From positions 217,158-281,157 of the forward strand of contig NZ_BAJV01000002.1 of the NCBI RefSeq assembly GCF_000613885.1: a stretch of DNA of 64,000 nucleotides, in the 5' to 3' direction. Of this stretch, positions 1-8,651 are shown piece after piece. Source of the DNA: Asaia prunellae JCM 25354. Lineage in GTDB: Bacteria; Pseudomonadota; Alphaproteobacteria; Acetobacterales; Acetobacteraceae. The notes below the pieces were generated by a model, which searched no databases, was not told where the DNA came from, and worked only from the letters and a program-made list of their open reading frames with translations. The translations under genes and the position numbers were made by a program. Numbering within the stretch: the stretch's first letter is position 1; each line of letters begins with the position of its first letter.

Positions 1-436
1 CGCCATCAAGACAATCCTGCACAAGCTTGTGATGCAGATTGGCCTGCACCCCCGCCATATGCCGGGCACCGAACACCTCGCAGCGCACCTGTTCCAGCGT
101 GTCATAGAGTGGGCGCGTCTCAGGGGTTTCCGCGTTCAGGGGCAGGGGGGACAGATTTGAGTCGTGGTGTCGCAGCCTGAGCGCAGCGGCATCTGCAGCG
201 CCACGCACACGCTGCATTTCCTGAGGGGTGAGTGCACGCGAAACATAAGGGAGCTGCACACCCTTGCTTTGACTGGCTGCTGACGACGCGGCAAAGCTGA
301 TCTCGGTTTCTGGCTCACCTGACATGGCGCGCAAAGCCGCAGTCGTTGCACGGCGAAAGGCATCTGTGCGTTCACTGCCGGGCAAGGCAAGATCTGTCGT
401 GTTCCTGTCTGGCGTCTTTGGCCTGGGGGAAGCCAT
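1..436 (-). CDS. cobT: Cobaltochelatase subunit CobT, N-terminal part (runs off the left edge)
   Basis: CobT is one of the two AAA+-type accessory subunits (CobS, CobT) that drive ATP-dependent cobalt insertion into hydrogenobyrinic acid a,c-diamide by CobN in aerobic cobalamin synthesis. About 145 residues are visible from an ATG at 436. The C-terminal part, including the MIDAS-type domain, lies outside the window. Family-like segments are seen late in the fragment (ALRLRHHD, then EVFGARHMAGVQANL). It starts 13 bases after the cobS stop, so the pair is probably cotranscribed. The reading frame is clean over the visible stretch. The name rests on both sequence and the position after cobS. Confidence 0.85.
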   Translation of the reverse strand, partial: MASPRPKTPDRNTTDLALPGSERTDAFRRATTAALRAMSGEPETEISFAASSAASQSKGVQLPYVSRALTPQEMQRVRGAADAAALRLRHHDSNLSPLPLNAETPETRPLYDTLEQVRCEVFGARHMAGVQANLHHKLVQDCLDG

Positions 437-449
437 GGGCCTGCCCCTT

Positions 450-1465
450 TCAGCTGTTCAGAGGCGAATGGTTGAAGCAGCGCTGGTAGTACTCGGCTAC
501 AATTCCGCGCTCGGCCTCATCGCATTTATTGAGGAAGGTGAGACGAAATGCGAAAGCGAGATCACCAAAGATACGCTCGTTTTCGGCCCATGTAATGACC
601 GCACGTGGTGACATGACAGTCGAAATGTCACCGGCCATAAAGCCTGAGCGGGTCAGGTTGGCAAGTGCCACCATGCTTTCCAGACGCTTGGTGATGGCAG
701 GTTCCTCGCTCAGACCCAGCTTGGCGCGGACAATCCCGACTTCCTGGTCAAGGGGCAGATAGTTGAGAGAAGCAACAATGTTCCAGCGATCCATCTGTCC
801 CTGATTGATCTGCTGCGTACCGTGATAGAGTCCGGTTGTGTCACCAAGTCCGACCGTATTGGCGGTTGCGAAGAGGCGGAAACCGGAATGTGGACGGATA
901 ACGCGGTTCTGGTCGAGCAGGGTCAGATGCCCCTCGGCTTCAAGAACGCGCTGGATGACGAACATCACATCAGGGCGGCCTGCATCATACTCGTCGAAGA
1001 TCAGCGCCACGGGGTGTTGCAGACACCATGCAAAAGCCCTTCGCGAAATTCGGTAATCTGCTTGCCGTCACGCAGGACGATAGCGTCCTTGCCGATCAGG
1101 TCGATACGCGAAATATGGCTGTCGAGATTGATGCGGACAGTTGGCCAGTTAAGGCGGGCTGCAATCTGCTCGATATGCGACGATTTGCCGGTGCCATGAA
1201 AGCCCTGCACCATGACGCGCCTGTTATTGGCAAAACCGGCCAGAATCGCGCGCGTAGTGTCACAGTCGAACTGGTAGCTGTGGTCGATATCAGGCACATG
1301 TTCGGTGCGTATGGAAAAGGCGGGAACCTCCATGTTGCAATCGATGCCAAAAACCTCACGGGCAGATACGATCCGATCAGGCGCGCCAAGTACATGGGTC
1401 GGCACCGCGTTCTGTTCGGCGGTAACAACCGTTTCCGGTGCGTCGATAGAGGCGAGATCGCTCAT
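450..1465 (-). CDS. cobS: Cobaltochelatase subunit CobS (one apparent frameshift)
   Basis: AAA+ ATPase subunit of the aerobic cobaltochelatase, partner of CobT. A Walker A motif (GFHGTGKSS) sits at about residues 88-96 and Walker B (ALIFDEYD) just after the break. Both are family hallmarks. As sequenced, the frame breaks near 1030. Adding one base turns the junction into the expected LLPWCLQHPVALIF and gives one protein of about 338 residues, close to the usual CobS length. I read the break as a missing base, not gene loss. The gene is transcribed towards cobT, with the DnaJ-like gene upstream on the same strand. Confidence 0.9.
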
Positions 1466-1576
1466 GGGTTCAATCCGTCTTTCATACAGTCTGGCGACAT
1501 TCTGTCTTGTCTGGTTGCCGCCAAGATATGGTCATGTTTCCCCTGATGGCCAGAGGGAAACGCGCAATAAACCGGC

Positions 1577-2164
1577 CTAGAGACTGATCAAATGGGCGCG
1601 AATCGCGCTATAGGCCACGCTTACGGTCTTGAAGCGGTCTTCCGCTGCCGGATCCCCGGCATTGGCATCAGGATGATGTTTTCGGGCAAGTTCCTTGTAG
1701 CGTGTCTTGAGTGTGTCAACCGTCAGAGGCCAGTCAAGCGCAAGTGCCCGCAGATGATCCCTGAGCCCCGGTGGTGCGGCTTCCTGTGCCTGCTGGTGGC
1801 GTCGTTTTGCCGATTGGGCACGTTTGGCGCGAGTAGATGAAAGGATATCAAGAGGATCCAGAACCTCTTCCTCATCGAAACTCTGACCACCACGTGTTCC
1901 CAGTTTCCATGAGGGTCGTTGCCAGGAGATATCGGCGCGCAGCTGGGCTTCGATCTGCCCTGGTGTCATACCCTTGTAGAAATCCCAGCGCGCATTGTAC
2001 TGGCGGACGTGATCAAGGCAGAACCAGAAATACTGCCGTAATTGTGTTCGATCCTTGGGTGCACGATATCCTGCATGCTCGGTGCAGTTTGGCATGTCGC
2101 AGTAACGCTCCGGCGCGTCAGGATCGGGGTCGAATGCCCTGTGTCTTGTGGATTTGCGCTGCAT
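1577..2164 (-). CDS. J-domain protein of the cobS/bolA neighbourhood
   Basis: A protein of about 195 residues with a C-terminal J domain. The HPD motif is visible in ELARKHHPDANAG, so it should stimulate an Hsp70 partner such as DnaK. The N-terminal half has conserved Cys pairs (CDMPNC, then a Cys near FCLDHV) that could bind a metal, but I do not know its function. The frame stays open upstream to 2464, but that extension overlaps bolA on the other strand. The ATG at 2164 is therefore preferred. The J-domain / cobS / cobT arrangement with a divergent bolA recurs in Alphaproteobacteria. Confidence 0.85.
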   Translation of the reverse strand: MQRKSTRHRAFDPDPDAPERYCDMPNCTEHAGYRAPKDRTQLRQYFWFCLDHVRQYNARWDFYKGMTPGQIEAQLRADISWQRPSWKLGTRGGQSFDEEEVLDPLDILSSTRAKRAQSAKRRHQQAQEAAPPGLRDHLRALALDWPLTVDTLKTRYKELARKHHPDANAGDPAAEDRFKTVSVAYSAIRAHLISL

Positions 2165-2215
2165 GATCGGGTTTATGTGCGTTGTAAGAGTGATTGATGC
2201 AAGAAGGGAGTGCTC

Positions 2216-2503
2216 ATGAGTGACCTCAAGGAACGCGCTGCGCGTATGAAGACCGAGCTCCAGGCGAAGTTGCAGCCCGTCGAGCTGGTCATACGTGATG
2301 ACAGCAAACGCCATGCGCATCATGCCGGACGCAACGGTATTGAGGGAGATGAGACCCATTTCACCATCTCCATCGTAAGTGATCGTTTTGGTGGCATGAA
2401 CCGTGTCGCGCGGCACAGGCTTGTGAACGAGCTTCTCAAGCCCGAATTCGCCTCCGGGCTTCACGCCCTCTCACTCTCTCTTTCAGCCCCCGGTGAAGAA
2501 TGA
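2216..2503 (+). CDS. bolA: BolA family protein
   Basis: A small BolA-fold protein of 95 residues. BolA proteins partner with monothiol glutaredoxins and take part in iron-sulfur cluster handling and stress responses. The family pattern is visible in the centre and C-terminal half, where DETHFTISIVSDRFGGM leads to the conserved VARHRLVNELL helix. I chose the ATG at 2216 (MSDLKERAARM) over one two codons upstream because it fits typical starts. It is divergent from the J-domain gene, and its stop overlaps the next start in an ATGA arrangement, suggesting translational coupling. Confidence 0.9.
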   Translation: MSDLKERAARMKTELQAKLQPVELVIRDDSKRHAHHAGRNGIEGDETHFTISIVSDRFGGMNRVARHRLVNELLKPEFASGLHALSLSLSAPGEE

Positions 2504-3089
2504 GAGCGATGCTGCGCCGGCTTCCGGCACTGACGCTTCTGGGTGCATTGGCCGGGTGCGCGGTCAATGGCATGGATGGGCTCTCTCCTGCGCAGCAGCG
2601 TGATGCTCATCGCGTCGAGACAGTGCTCAACAGGCCTGTTACGTTCACAGGTCATTTCGTTCAGGTAGGGCCGGGCCAGAATCGCGGGGCAGGGCAGTTT
2701 GACTATCGTCCGGTGCGCTGGCCCTTGATTATGTCTCCCCCCATGTCATGACCCTTAGGGCCTCGGGCAAGCACCTTGTGCTCAACGATTCCCAGACAGG
2801 AGCCGTGACAAGGATGAGTCTGGCGCGCAACCCGCTGGGTCTGCTTCTTCATGTACCAGTGCGCTTTACGGGTGCGATTCGGGTGACCGATATCCATATG
2901 GCGCCGGGCGCAGCACAGATATCGCTCGCAGAAGCAGACAATCCGTCCCAGGGCCTCCTGACCCTGCAATTCATCGACAGAAACGGAACACTTCAGCTTT
3001 CAACGGTGGATGGTGTGGACGCGCGTGGCAACAGGATAGTGCTGTCCCTTTCCGATGTTACGGAAACCGGATCCGTGCCAAAAAACTGA
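2500..3089 (+). CDS. LolA-like outer-membrane lipoprotein carrier-type protein (one apparent frameshift)
   Basis: The N-terminus has a signal peptide ending in LGALAGCA, a lipobox-like sequence with the acylated Cys near residue 20. The body follows a LolA-type pattern of short beta strands (GAGQFDYRPG, ALALDYVSPH). LolA-like proteins carry lipids or lipoproteins in the periplasm. As sequenced the frame breaks near 2712. One extra G restores a protein of about 196 residues. It overlaps bolA by 4 bases upstream, and its last 97 bases overlap the end of lipB on the opposite strand. The family call is moderate because it rests on pattern only. Confidence 0.65.
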
Positions 3090-3757
3090 CCCCAGTGGGA
3101 CAGCAGGGCGTTATCCAGATCTTCCATCGTAAGAGTCGGATCAAAGCGTCTGAGGCTTGTCACACCATACTCCCTGATACCGCAGGGAATGATGCCATCG
3201 AAATCGCCCAGGCGCGGATCGAGATTGATCGAGATGCCGTGCCATGACACCCAGCGACTCACTCTTATGCCAATGGCAGCGATTTTCGTCTCACAACCGG
3301 ATATCGGATCATCAACCCATACGCCGATCCGGTTGCATTCCGTGCGACCTGTGACCCCCAGGCTGGAAAGGCTGGCAATGACCCAGCTTTCCAGGCTCTG
3401 GACAAAAGCCCGCAGATCACGCGCCGGCGTGGGACCATGCGGACGCTGGAGGTCAAGCATTACATAAACGATTCTCTGACCGGGTCCGTGATAGGTCCAT
3501 TGCCCCCCGCGCCCCGCCTCGAAAGTGGGCAGATCATCCGGGTTGATAAGGTCTGCCGGCTTGGCCGAGGTCCCGGCTGTGTAGAGCCTTGGATGTTCCA
3601 GAAACCACAGGCGTTCCTCGGCTTCACCTGACCGTATGGCTGCGGCGCGATTCTGCATTTCACGCAGCGCAACCTCATAGGAAATCAGTTCTTTTTCCCT
3701 TTTCCAGAATATTTTGTCGAAAATCGCCGTTTCGGCGATTGCCTGCTCATGAGTCAT
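2993..3757 (-). CDS. lipB: Octanoyltransferase LipB
   Basis: LipB transfers octanoyl from acyl carrier protein to lipoyl domains, the first step of lipoate attachment for pyruvate and 2-oxoglutarate dehydrogenases. Signatures include GGQWTYHGPGQ, the lysine-containing KIAAIGIRVSRWVSWHG, and INLDPRL followed by GIIPCGI, with the catalytic Cys in IPCGI. At 254 residues it is a little longer than many family members. The extra C-terminal tail is the part that overlaps the convergent LolA-like gene. It starts about 60 bases from tRNA-Leu, on the other strand. Confidence 0.95.
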   Translation of the reverse strand: MTHEQAIAETAIFDKIFWKREKELISYEVALREMQNRAAAIRSGEAEERLWFLEHPRLYTAGTSAKPADLINPDDLPTFEAGRGGQWTYHGPGQRIVYVMLDLQRPHGPTPARDLRAFVQSLESWVIASLSSLGVTGRTECNRIGVWVDDPISGCETKIAAIGIRVSRWVSWHGISINLDPRLGDFDGIIPCGIREYGVTSLRRFDPTLTMEDLDNALLSHWGQFFGTDPVSVTSERDSTILLPRASTPSTVES

Positions 3758-3814
3758 CGGCTATAGCCCCCTTCACACGAGCGGTATCGCCCAGAGCGGC
3801 CCGCTTGTCACGAT

Positions 3815-3900
3815 GCGGTCGTGGCGGAATGGTAGACGCGCAAGCTTGAGGTGCTTGTGGGGGCAACCCCGTGGAAGTTCGAGTCTTCTCGACCGCACCA
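3815..3900 (+). tRNA. tRNA-Leu (GAG)
   Basis: An 86-base cloverleaf with a long variable arm, as expected for leucine tRNAs. The acceptor stem is GCGGTCG paired with CGACCGC. The anticodon loop is TTGAGGT, giving anticodon GAG, and the T arm contains TTCGAGT. The CCA end is encoded at 3898-3900. Confidence 0.95.
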
Positions 3901-3903
3901 TAG

Positions 3904-3938
3904 GAACTGGAAGCACCCCCTTCGGGGGGTGCCAGTTC
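3904..3938 (+). terminator. GC-rich hairpin after tRNA-Leu
   Basis: A strong hairpin with a stem of eight G/C-rich pairs (GCACCCCC against GGGGGTGC), closed by a TTCG tetraloop and flanked by pairing arms. It lies 4 bases after the tRNA. There is no clear T run after it, so its role as a terminator or processing signal is inferred from position. Confidence 0.45.
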
Positions 3939-4174
3939 AAAGAAATCCCAAAACTGATCTCCAGAAAATGAACTTTCAGCAAGCTGGCGACTTTCTTGTG
4001 TCTTGCTGATTGTGACATTTCGCATCCATGCCATCACTTTGCCTGAGTTTTGTTTCTATATACTGGATGTGAAACACTATCCGTGTAATCTGCGACGTCG
4101 TATTCGGGTATAATTCTGACTAAAATACCCCGATCGATGCCGCAATAGTTTGTAAAATCTAGAGGTCGGATAAC

Positions 4175-5050
4175 GTGATTAAGCCGCTCAAAAAAGCTGT
4201 TCTCCCCGTTGCTGGTATGGGAACACGTTTTCTTCCTGCCACCAAGGCTATGCCAAAAGAGATGCTGCCGGTCGTCGACCGCCCTCTGATCCAGTATGCA
4301 ATTGATGAAGCCAGAAAAGCAGGAATTGAGCAGTTCTGCCTTATAACGGGGCGTGGCAAGGACAGCCTTATCGATTACTTTGATGTGGCTTTTGAACTTG
4401 AGACCACCCTGCGGGAACGCGGCAAGAACGCCCTGCTGGAAACGCTCCAGCCAAGCTCTATTGAGGCAGGCTCACTTGCTGCTGTGCGTCAGCAGGAGCC
4501 TCTTGGATTGGGACATGCCATCTGGTGCGCGCGCTCGTTTATCGGTGATGATCCGTTTGCCATTCTGTTGCCTGACGATATCGTACAGGGCGAGAAGGGC
4601 TGTATTGCCCAGCTGGTCGACGTGTACAATCAGACAGGCGGCAACGTCGTTGCTGTTTCCGAGGTCCCCAAAGAACATACCAATCGTTATGGTATTCTGG
4701 ATGTGGGCACCGACGACGGCAAGCTGGTCGAGGTAAAGGGGCTGGTCGAGAAGCCGAAGCCTGAGGACGCGCCGTCCAATCTTTCCATTATCGGTCGCTA
4801 CGTCCTGCTTCCCGATGTCATGACCCATCTTTCAAAGCTGGAACGTGGTGCCGGTGGTGAGGTTCAGCTGACTGACGCAATGGCCAAGATGATCGGCCAC
4901 ACGCCTTTCCATGGTCTGCGCTATGATGGCATCCGTTATGATTGCGGCGACAAGGCAGGTTACCTCGAAGCACAGATCGCCTTCGCTCTGGAACGTCCTG
5001 ATCTCCGCGAGGCCATGCGTGGTTTCATCAAGAAATATGCCAATGCCTGA
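4175..5050 (+). CDS. galU: UTP-glucose-1-phosphate uridylyltransferase
   Basis: Makes UDP-glucose from UTP and glucose-1-phosphate, the activated sugar for exopolysaccharide, cellulose and lipopolysaccharide synthesis. The nucleotide-binding motif GMGTRFLPATK and the following KEMLPVVDRP are textbook GalU, as is EKPKPEDAPSN. The length of 291 residues is normal. Translation appears to start at GTG 4175, with AGAGGTCGG a few bases upstream. The stop overlaps the next start (TGATG), so the next enzyme, which supplies hexose-1-phosphates, is likely coupled to it. Confidence 0.95.
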   Translation: MIKPLKKAVLPVAGMGTRFLPATKAMPKEMLPVVDRPLIQYAIDEARKAGIEQFCLITGRGKDSLIDYFDVAFELETTLRERGKNALLETLQPSSIEAGSLAAVRQQEPLGLGHAIWCARSFIGDDPFAILLPDDIVQGEKGCIAQLVDVYNQTGGNVVAVSEVPKEHTNRYGILDVGTDDGKLVEVKGLVEKPKPEDAPSNLSIIGRYVLLPDVMTHLSKLERGAGGEVQLTDAMAKMIGHTPFHGLRYDGIRYDCGDKAGYLEAQIAFALERPDLREAMRGFIKKYANA

Positions 5051-6477
5051 TGGATATGCTTCACAGGCATGAGTTTCATCCTTCGATCCTGCGGGAATAT
5101 GATATCCGTGGGATTGTTGGTAAGACATTGTTCGAAAACGACGCCCATAGTCTGGGCGTCGTTTTTGCATGTGTACTGCGAGACTGCGGTCAGCAGGATG
5201 TGATTGTCGGTCATGACGGACGCGACAGTTCTCCGGTGCTGGAACAGGCGCTGGTTGAAGGTCTTGTCTCGGGCGGCATGGCTGTTACCCGTCTCGGATG
5301 CTGTGCAACTCCTGAGCTCTATTTCGCCTCTGCGAGGGAGCAGGCCGCAGGCGCCATCATGGTAACGGGAAGCCATAATCCCATCGGTTATAACGGCTTC
5401 AAGATTCTGCGCGGGAACCAGCCTTTTTTCGGAGAGACGCTTGAATCTCTGGCTCATCTGTTAAAGCAGGGTGTTGCACAATCCCTTACTCGGGGTCGGG
5501 TCGACAGATATCAGGGCGACAAGCATTACGAAAATGCCCTGTCGGAAGGATTGATCAACCGCACGAGAAAACTGCGTGTTGTGTGGGATAATAGTCATTC
5601 CTCGGCTGCTCGCGCTCTTGCGGCGCTGATTGCGCTTCTGCCCGGGGAGCATCTTGTTCTGAACGGAACAGTAGACGGGCTGTTTCCGGCTCATCACCCT
5701 GATCCAACTCTTCCCGAAAACATGGTCCAGCTTCAACAGGCAGTCATCGCCTCTGGTGCCGATCTTGGGGTGGCGTTTGATGGAGATGCAGACCGCCTGG
5801 GTGTGGTGGACGAGACCGGCATGCTTGTTCCGGCGGATCGACTGTGTCTTCTTTTCGCTCAGGCGATCCTTCACAAGAAACGTGCGGCAGTGATTCTGGG
5901 CGATGTGAAAATGTCCCAGACGTTTTTTGACGGCGTGAGTGATGCTGGTGGCAGGGCAGTGATGTGTCCGAGTGGCCATTCGCAGGTCAAGTCGGCGATG
6001 CGTGAGACGGGAGCGATGTTTGCGGGAGAAATGTCAGGACATTTCTTCTTTGCCGATCGCTGGCCGGGATTTGATGACGGTCTCTATGCCGCCATTCGTA
6101 TGATTGACTTGCTGGCAGGAGAAACGCGTACGCTTTCTACTCTCTGCGCTTGTCTGCCCCGACTGGTCTCGACACCGGAGCTCAGGTTTGATTGTCCTGA
6201 TAATATCAAATTTGGCGTGATCGAAGAGATCATAGCCCATTGTCAGGCGGAGGGCTCGGATATGACCCTGATCGATGGTTTGCGCGTGCGGGAGGCAGAG
6301 GGATGGTGGCTGCTGAGGGCTTCCAATACGCAACCGGCACTGGTGGCGCGTGTGGAAGGAAAAGACCATCGGGCGTGTAGTATCATGATCACGCGTCTGG
6401 CCGGATTGCTCGAATGTCGGGGTGTGTTTCTGCCCAGGATCGAAGGTTTTTCCAGTGCCGTGCGACCGGTCGATTGA
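5050..6477 (+). CDS. Phosphomannomutase/phosphoglucomutase
   Basis: An alpha-D-phosphohexomutase of 475 residues that interconverts hexose-6- and hexose-1-phosphates. The phosphoserine loop TGSHNP is at about residues 106-111 and the Mg-binding DGDADR loop is in the middle third. The sugar-binding loop GEMSGHFFF follows later. The family covers PgmG/AlgC/ManB-type enzymes, and the sequence alone does not settle glucose versus mannose preference. The position directly after galU suggests glucose-1-phosphate for UDP-glucose is at least one product. Both ends overlap neighbours in TGATG junctions. Confidence 0.92.
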   Translation: MDMLHRHEFHPSILREYDIRGIVGKTLFENDAHSLGVVFACVLRDCGQQDVIVGHDGRDSSPVLEQALVEGLVSGGMAVTRLGCCATPELYFASAREQAAGAIMVTGSHNPIGYNGFKILRGNQPFFGETLESLAHLLKQGVAQSLTRGRVDRYQGDKHYENALSEGLINRTRKLRVVWDNSHSSAARALAALIALLPGEHLVLNGTVDGLFPAHHPDPTLPENMVQLQQAVIASGADLGVAFDGDADRLGVVDETGMLVPADRLCLLFAQAILHKKRAAVILGDVKMSQTFFDGVSDAGGRAVMCPSGHSQVKSAMRETGAMFAGEMSGHFFFADRWPGFDDGLYAAIRMIDLLAGETRTLSTLCACLPRLVSTPELRFDCPDNIKFGVIEEIIAHCQAEGSDMTLIDGLRVREAEGWWLLRASNTQPALVARVEGKDHRACSIMITRLAGLLECRGVFLPRIEGFSSAVRPVD

Positions 6478-6653
6478 TGAGGTCGATCATCAGCTTTTAT
6501 GAACCCGGTCAATTCGTGACCCATCCCGATTGTCCTGACTGGGGTATCGGACAGGTCCAGAGTGTTGTCGGCCATCGTGTGACGATCAATTTCGAGAATC
6601 AGGGGAAGGTTCTCGTCAATACAGAGCTTGTCGACCTGGTCGTGATGGAATGA
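6477..6653 (+). CDS. DUF3553 family small protein
   Basis: A 58-residue protein. The pattern FYEPGQFVTHPDCPDWGIGQ followed by a short beta-rich stretch is typical of DUF3553, a small SH3-like domain of unknown function found in Alphaproteobacteria. An upstream ATG at 6414 lies inside the mutase gene and is less likely than the ATG at 6477, which overlaps the mutase stop. The next gene overlaps its stop by four bases. Confidence 0.75.
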   Translation: MRSIISFYEPGQFVTHPDCPDWGIGQVQSVVGHRVTINFENQGKVLVNTELVDLVVME

Positions 6654-7429
6654 GAAGAGTCGGGAGATCATTGACAGTTCTGGCGCAAGCCGGCCTGGAC
6701 TGGATTTTTCCGCCAACCTGTCTGTGTTGTGGCGGAGAAACCACTTCAGCTGGACTTGTTTGTGTCAGCTGTTTCCGTGCGCTTCCTGCAAATGTCCTGT
6801 TATGTTCTCATTGCGCCTTGCCGGTTCCTTCCCAGGCCTATCTGGATACACAGGGGCGCTGTGCCAAATGTGGTTCTTTGCCCAATCCGTGGAGCAGGGC
6901 TCATGCAGCCTGGCTCTATGAGGGCACTGCACGTCGACTGATCCTGCAACTCAAATATGCCGATCGACTTGATATGGTACCCTTTCTGTCACGTGCCATG
7001 ATGTCTGGCGCTGCCCATATTCTCGACGGTGCCGAGTATCTTGTCCCTGTTCCCATGCATCGTTATCGCTTCTGGCATCGGCGTTTCAACCAGTCAGCCC
7101 TGCTGGCACGCTGTATTGCGCGCAAGAGGCATGGTCTCATCCTGCTGCCGGACGCCCTGATTCGTCATCGTCGCACCCCGGCCATGGCGAGGCTTGCGCG
7201 ACTTCAGAGAGCGCAGGTGCTTGAAGAGGCATTCAGTGTGAGGGCGCCTCTGCATCACAGGATAGCCGGGCGGCATATTGTTCTCGTCGACGATATCTTG
7301 ACCACAGGCGCCACCGCCGCCATCTGCGCTAGGCGTCTTCGGGAAGCGGGTGCGAGGCAGGTGGATCTTCTGGTAGCTGCGCGCACTGTCAGGCTTGCCG
7401 GTGAGGCCGAGCAATATTGTGAGAGTTAG
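6650..7429 (+). CDS. comF: ComF family phosphoribosyltransferase-like protein
   Basis: A 259-residue ComF/GntX-type protein. The N-terminal double zinc ribbon is seen as four Cys pairs (CLCCGG, CVSC, CSHC, CAKCG). The C-terminal phosphoribosyltransferase domain carries the PRPP loop VLVDDILTTGAT. In naturally competent bacteria ComF supports DNA uptake. In Alphaproteobacteria its role is uncertain and it is often found, as here, near grxC and DUF1178 genes. Confidence 0.88.
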   Translation: MRRVGRSLTVLAQAGLDWIFPPTCLCCGGETTSAGLVCVSCFRALPANVLLCSHCALPVPSQAYLDTQGRCAKCGSLPNPWSRAHAAWLYEGTARRLILQLKYADRLDMVPFLSRAMMSGAAHILDGAEYLVPVPMHRYRFWHRRFNQSALLARCIARKRHGLILLPDALIRHRRTPAMARLARLQRAQVLEEAFSVRAPLHHRIAGRHIVLVDDILTTGATAAICARRLREAGARQVDLLVAARTVRLAGEAEQYCES

Positions 7430-7450
7430 CAGCAAGGACTGAGACCAATC

Positions 7451-7711
7451 GTGCAGAAAATTGAAATCTATACCCAGCCAGGCTGCCCTTACTGCGTACG
7501 CGCTGTGCAGATTCTGGCATCGAAGCACGTTGTATTTGAGGAAATCGATGCTCCGCGTGGAACGAGCGAGAGAGAAGATGCCATCCGTCGTTCCGGTGGT
7601 GCGCGTACTGTCCCGCAGATTTTTGTCGGTGATCGTGCTTTGGGGGGCTGTACTGAGCTGATGCAGCTGGATGCTACGGGTCAGCTTGACGAGATACTCG
7701 GCACGAAATGA
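7451..7711 (+). CDS. grxC: Glutaredoxin 3
   Basis: A dithiol glutaredoxin of 86 residues with the active-site CPYC near residue 12, the cis-proline segment TVPQIF and the GGCTEL glutathione-binding turn. It reduces protein disulfides and mixed disulfides with glutathione. The start is a GTG at 7451. The stop overlaps the following start in an ATGA junction. Confidence 0.95.
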   Translation: MQKIEIYTQPGCPYCVRAVQILASKHVVFEEIDAPRGTSEREDAIRRSGGARTVPQIFVGDRALGGCTELMQLDATGQLDEILGTK

Positions 7712-8133
7712 TCTGCTATCGGTTGCACTGCCCTGCCGGACATGAGTTTGAAGGATGGTTTCCCAGTGGGAAGGCCTATGACCGGCAGCGTGAGACTGGT
7801 CTCGTTTCCTGTCCGCGATGTGAATCGACTGAGATCGAGAAAAGTCTCATGGCGCCTGCTGTATCACGCACCGTCGATATCGAGCGCATTACCCCCGCCG
7901 ACCAGTTGCGCATGGCATTACATGCTGTACGGAAGGAGGTGGAAGCACAGTGCGATAATGTCGGTGACCGATTTGCTGTGGAAGCGTTGAAGCGTCATAA
8001 TGGGCAGGATCAGGGAGAGCGCCGTTCTGAACGTGGCATCTATGGCACGATGAGCAGCTCCGAGAGGAAAAGACTCGAAGATGAAGGCGTGGACTTTACT
8101 CCGATCCCATGGATCGACCATTCTGATTCCTGA
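7708..8133 (+). CDS. DUF1178 family protein
   Basis: A 141-residue protein with a small N-terminal zinc-ribbon-like part: CPAGHEFEGWF followed by CPRCES. The C-terminal part has the conserved YGTMSSSERKRLEDEGVDFTP-type region ending in PIPW. Its function is not known. It closes the tight gene run that begins at galU. Confidence 0.85.
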   Translation: MICYRLHCPAGHEFEGWFPSGKAYDRQRETGLVSCPRCESTEIEKSLMAPAVSRTVDIERITPADQLRMALHAVRKEVEAQCDNVGDRFAVEALKRHNGQDQGERRSERGIYGTMSSSERKRLEDEGVDFTPIPWIDHSDS

Positions 8134-8169
8134 AAAGGGTCGGCTACGTTCCTCTCTGTTTCGGGCCTT

Positions 8170-8616
8170 GTGTGTCCTAGGAGCCTGATTCTGCTGCCAG
8201 CGTCTTCGCTGACATCTGTCCGGGCTCAGGGCGTACAGACTCCGCCTGTACCGGAAGAAGGACTGTGGCTCTCGCAGGATCACGATGGTGTGTTCCTGAT
8301 CGGTCATTGTGGCGATACGCTTTGCGGAAAGCTGATCGGTATGCAGTACGATGGCCCTGTTCCCAAGGATGTGTGGGGCCGGTCACAATGTGGGCTGGTC
8401 ATGTTGACCGATTTCCGCTTAAGCAAGGACGAAAACGCGTGGCAGGGGCATATTCTCGACCCGGAGACAGGGCGTACCTACGACGCCCGTATCCATGCCG
8501 AGTCTTCTGATGTGCTCAAGCTGCGCGGTTTCATTCTGGGAATTCCCCTTTTTGGCAAGACGCAGACCTGGACCCGGTATCGGGGCACTATCGGGCCGGA
8601 ATGCAAACTGCCCTGA
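8170..8616 (+). CDS. DUF2147-type secreted protein
   Basis: About 148 residues with a hydrophobic leader ending near VRAQG, then a beta-rich DUF2147 domain (GLWLSQDHDGVFLI, CGDTLCGKLIG, DPETGRTYDARI, LKLRGFILGIPLFG). DUF2147 proteins are exported and poorly characterised. The GTG at 8170 is the only plausible start after the in-frame stop at 8131, but it lacks a clear ribosome binding site, so the true N-terminus is uncertain. Confidence 0.75.
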   Translation: MCPRSLILLPASSLTSVRAQGVQTPPVPEEGLWLSQDHDGVFLIGHCGDTLCGKLIGMQYDGPVPKDVWGRSQCGLVMLTDFRLSKDENAWQGHILDPETGRTYDARIHAESSDVLKLRGFILGIPLFGKTQTWTRYRGTIGPECKLP

Positions 8617-8651
8617 GTGGGAAGGCCATCCGAGGAGCTTGAGATCAGACC

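Noticed and set aside
1..1600. Cobalamin riboswitch near the cob genes
   Set aside because: The conserved B12-box could not be found upstream of cobS.
2165..2464. N-terminal extension of the J-domain gene
   Set aside because: It lies antisense over bolA, and a good ATG exists at 2164.
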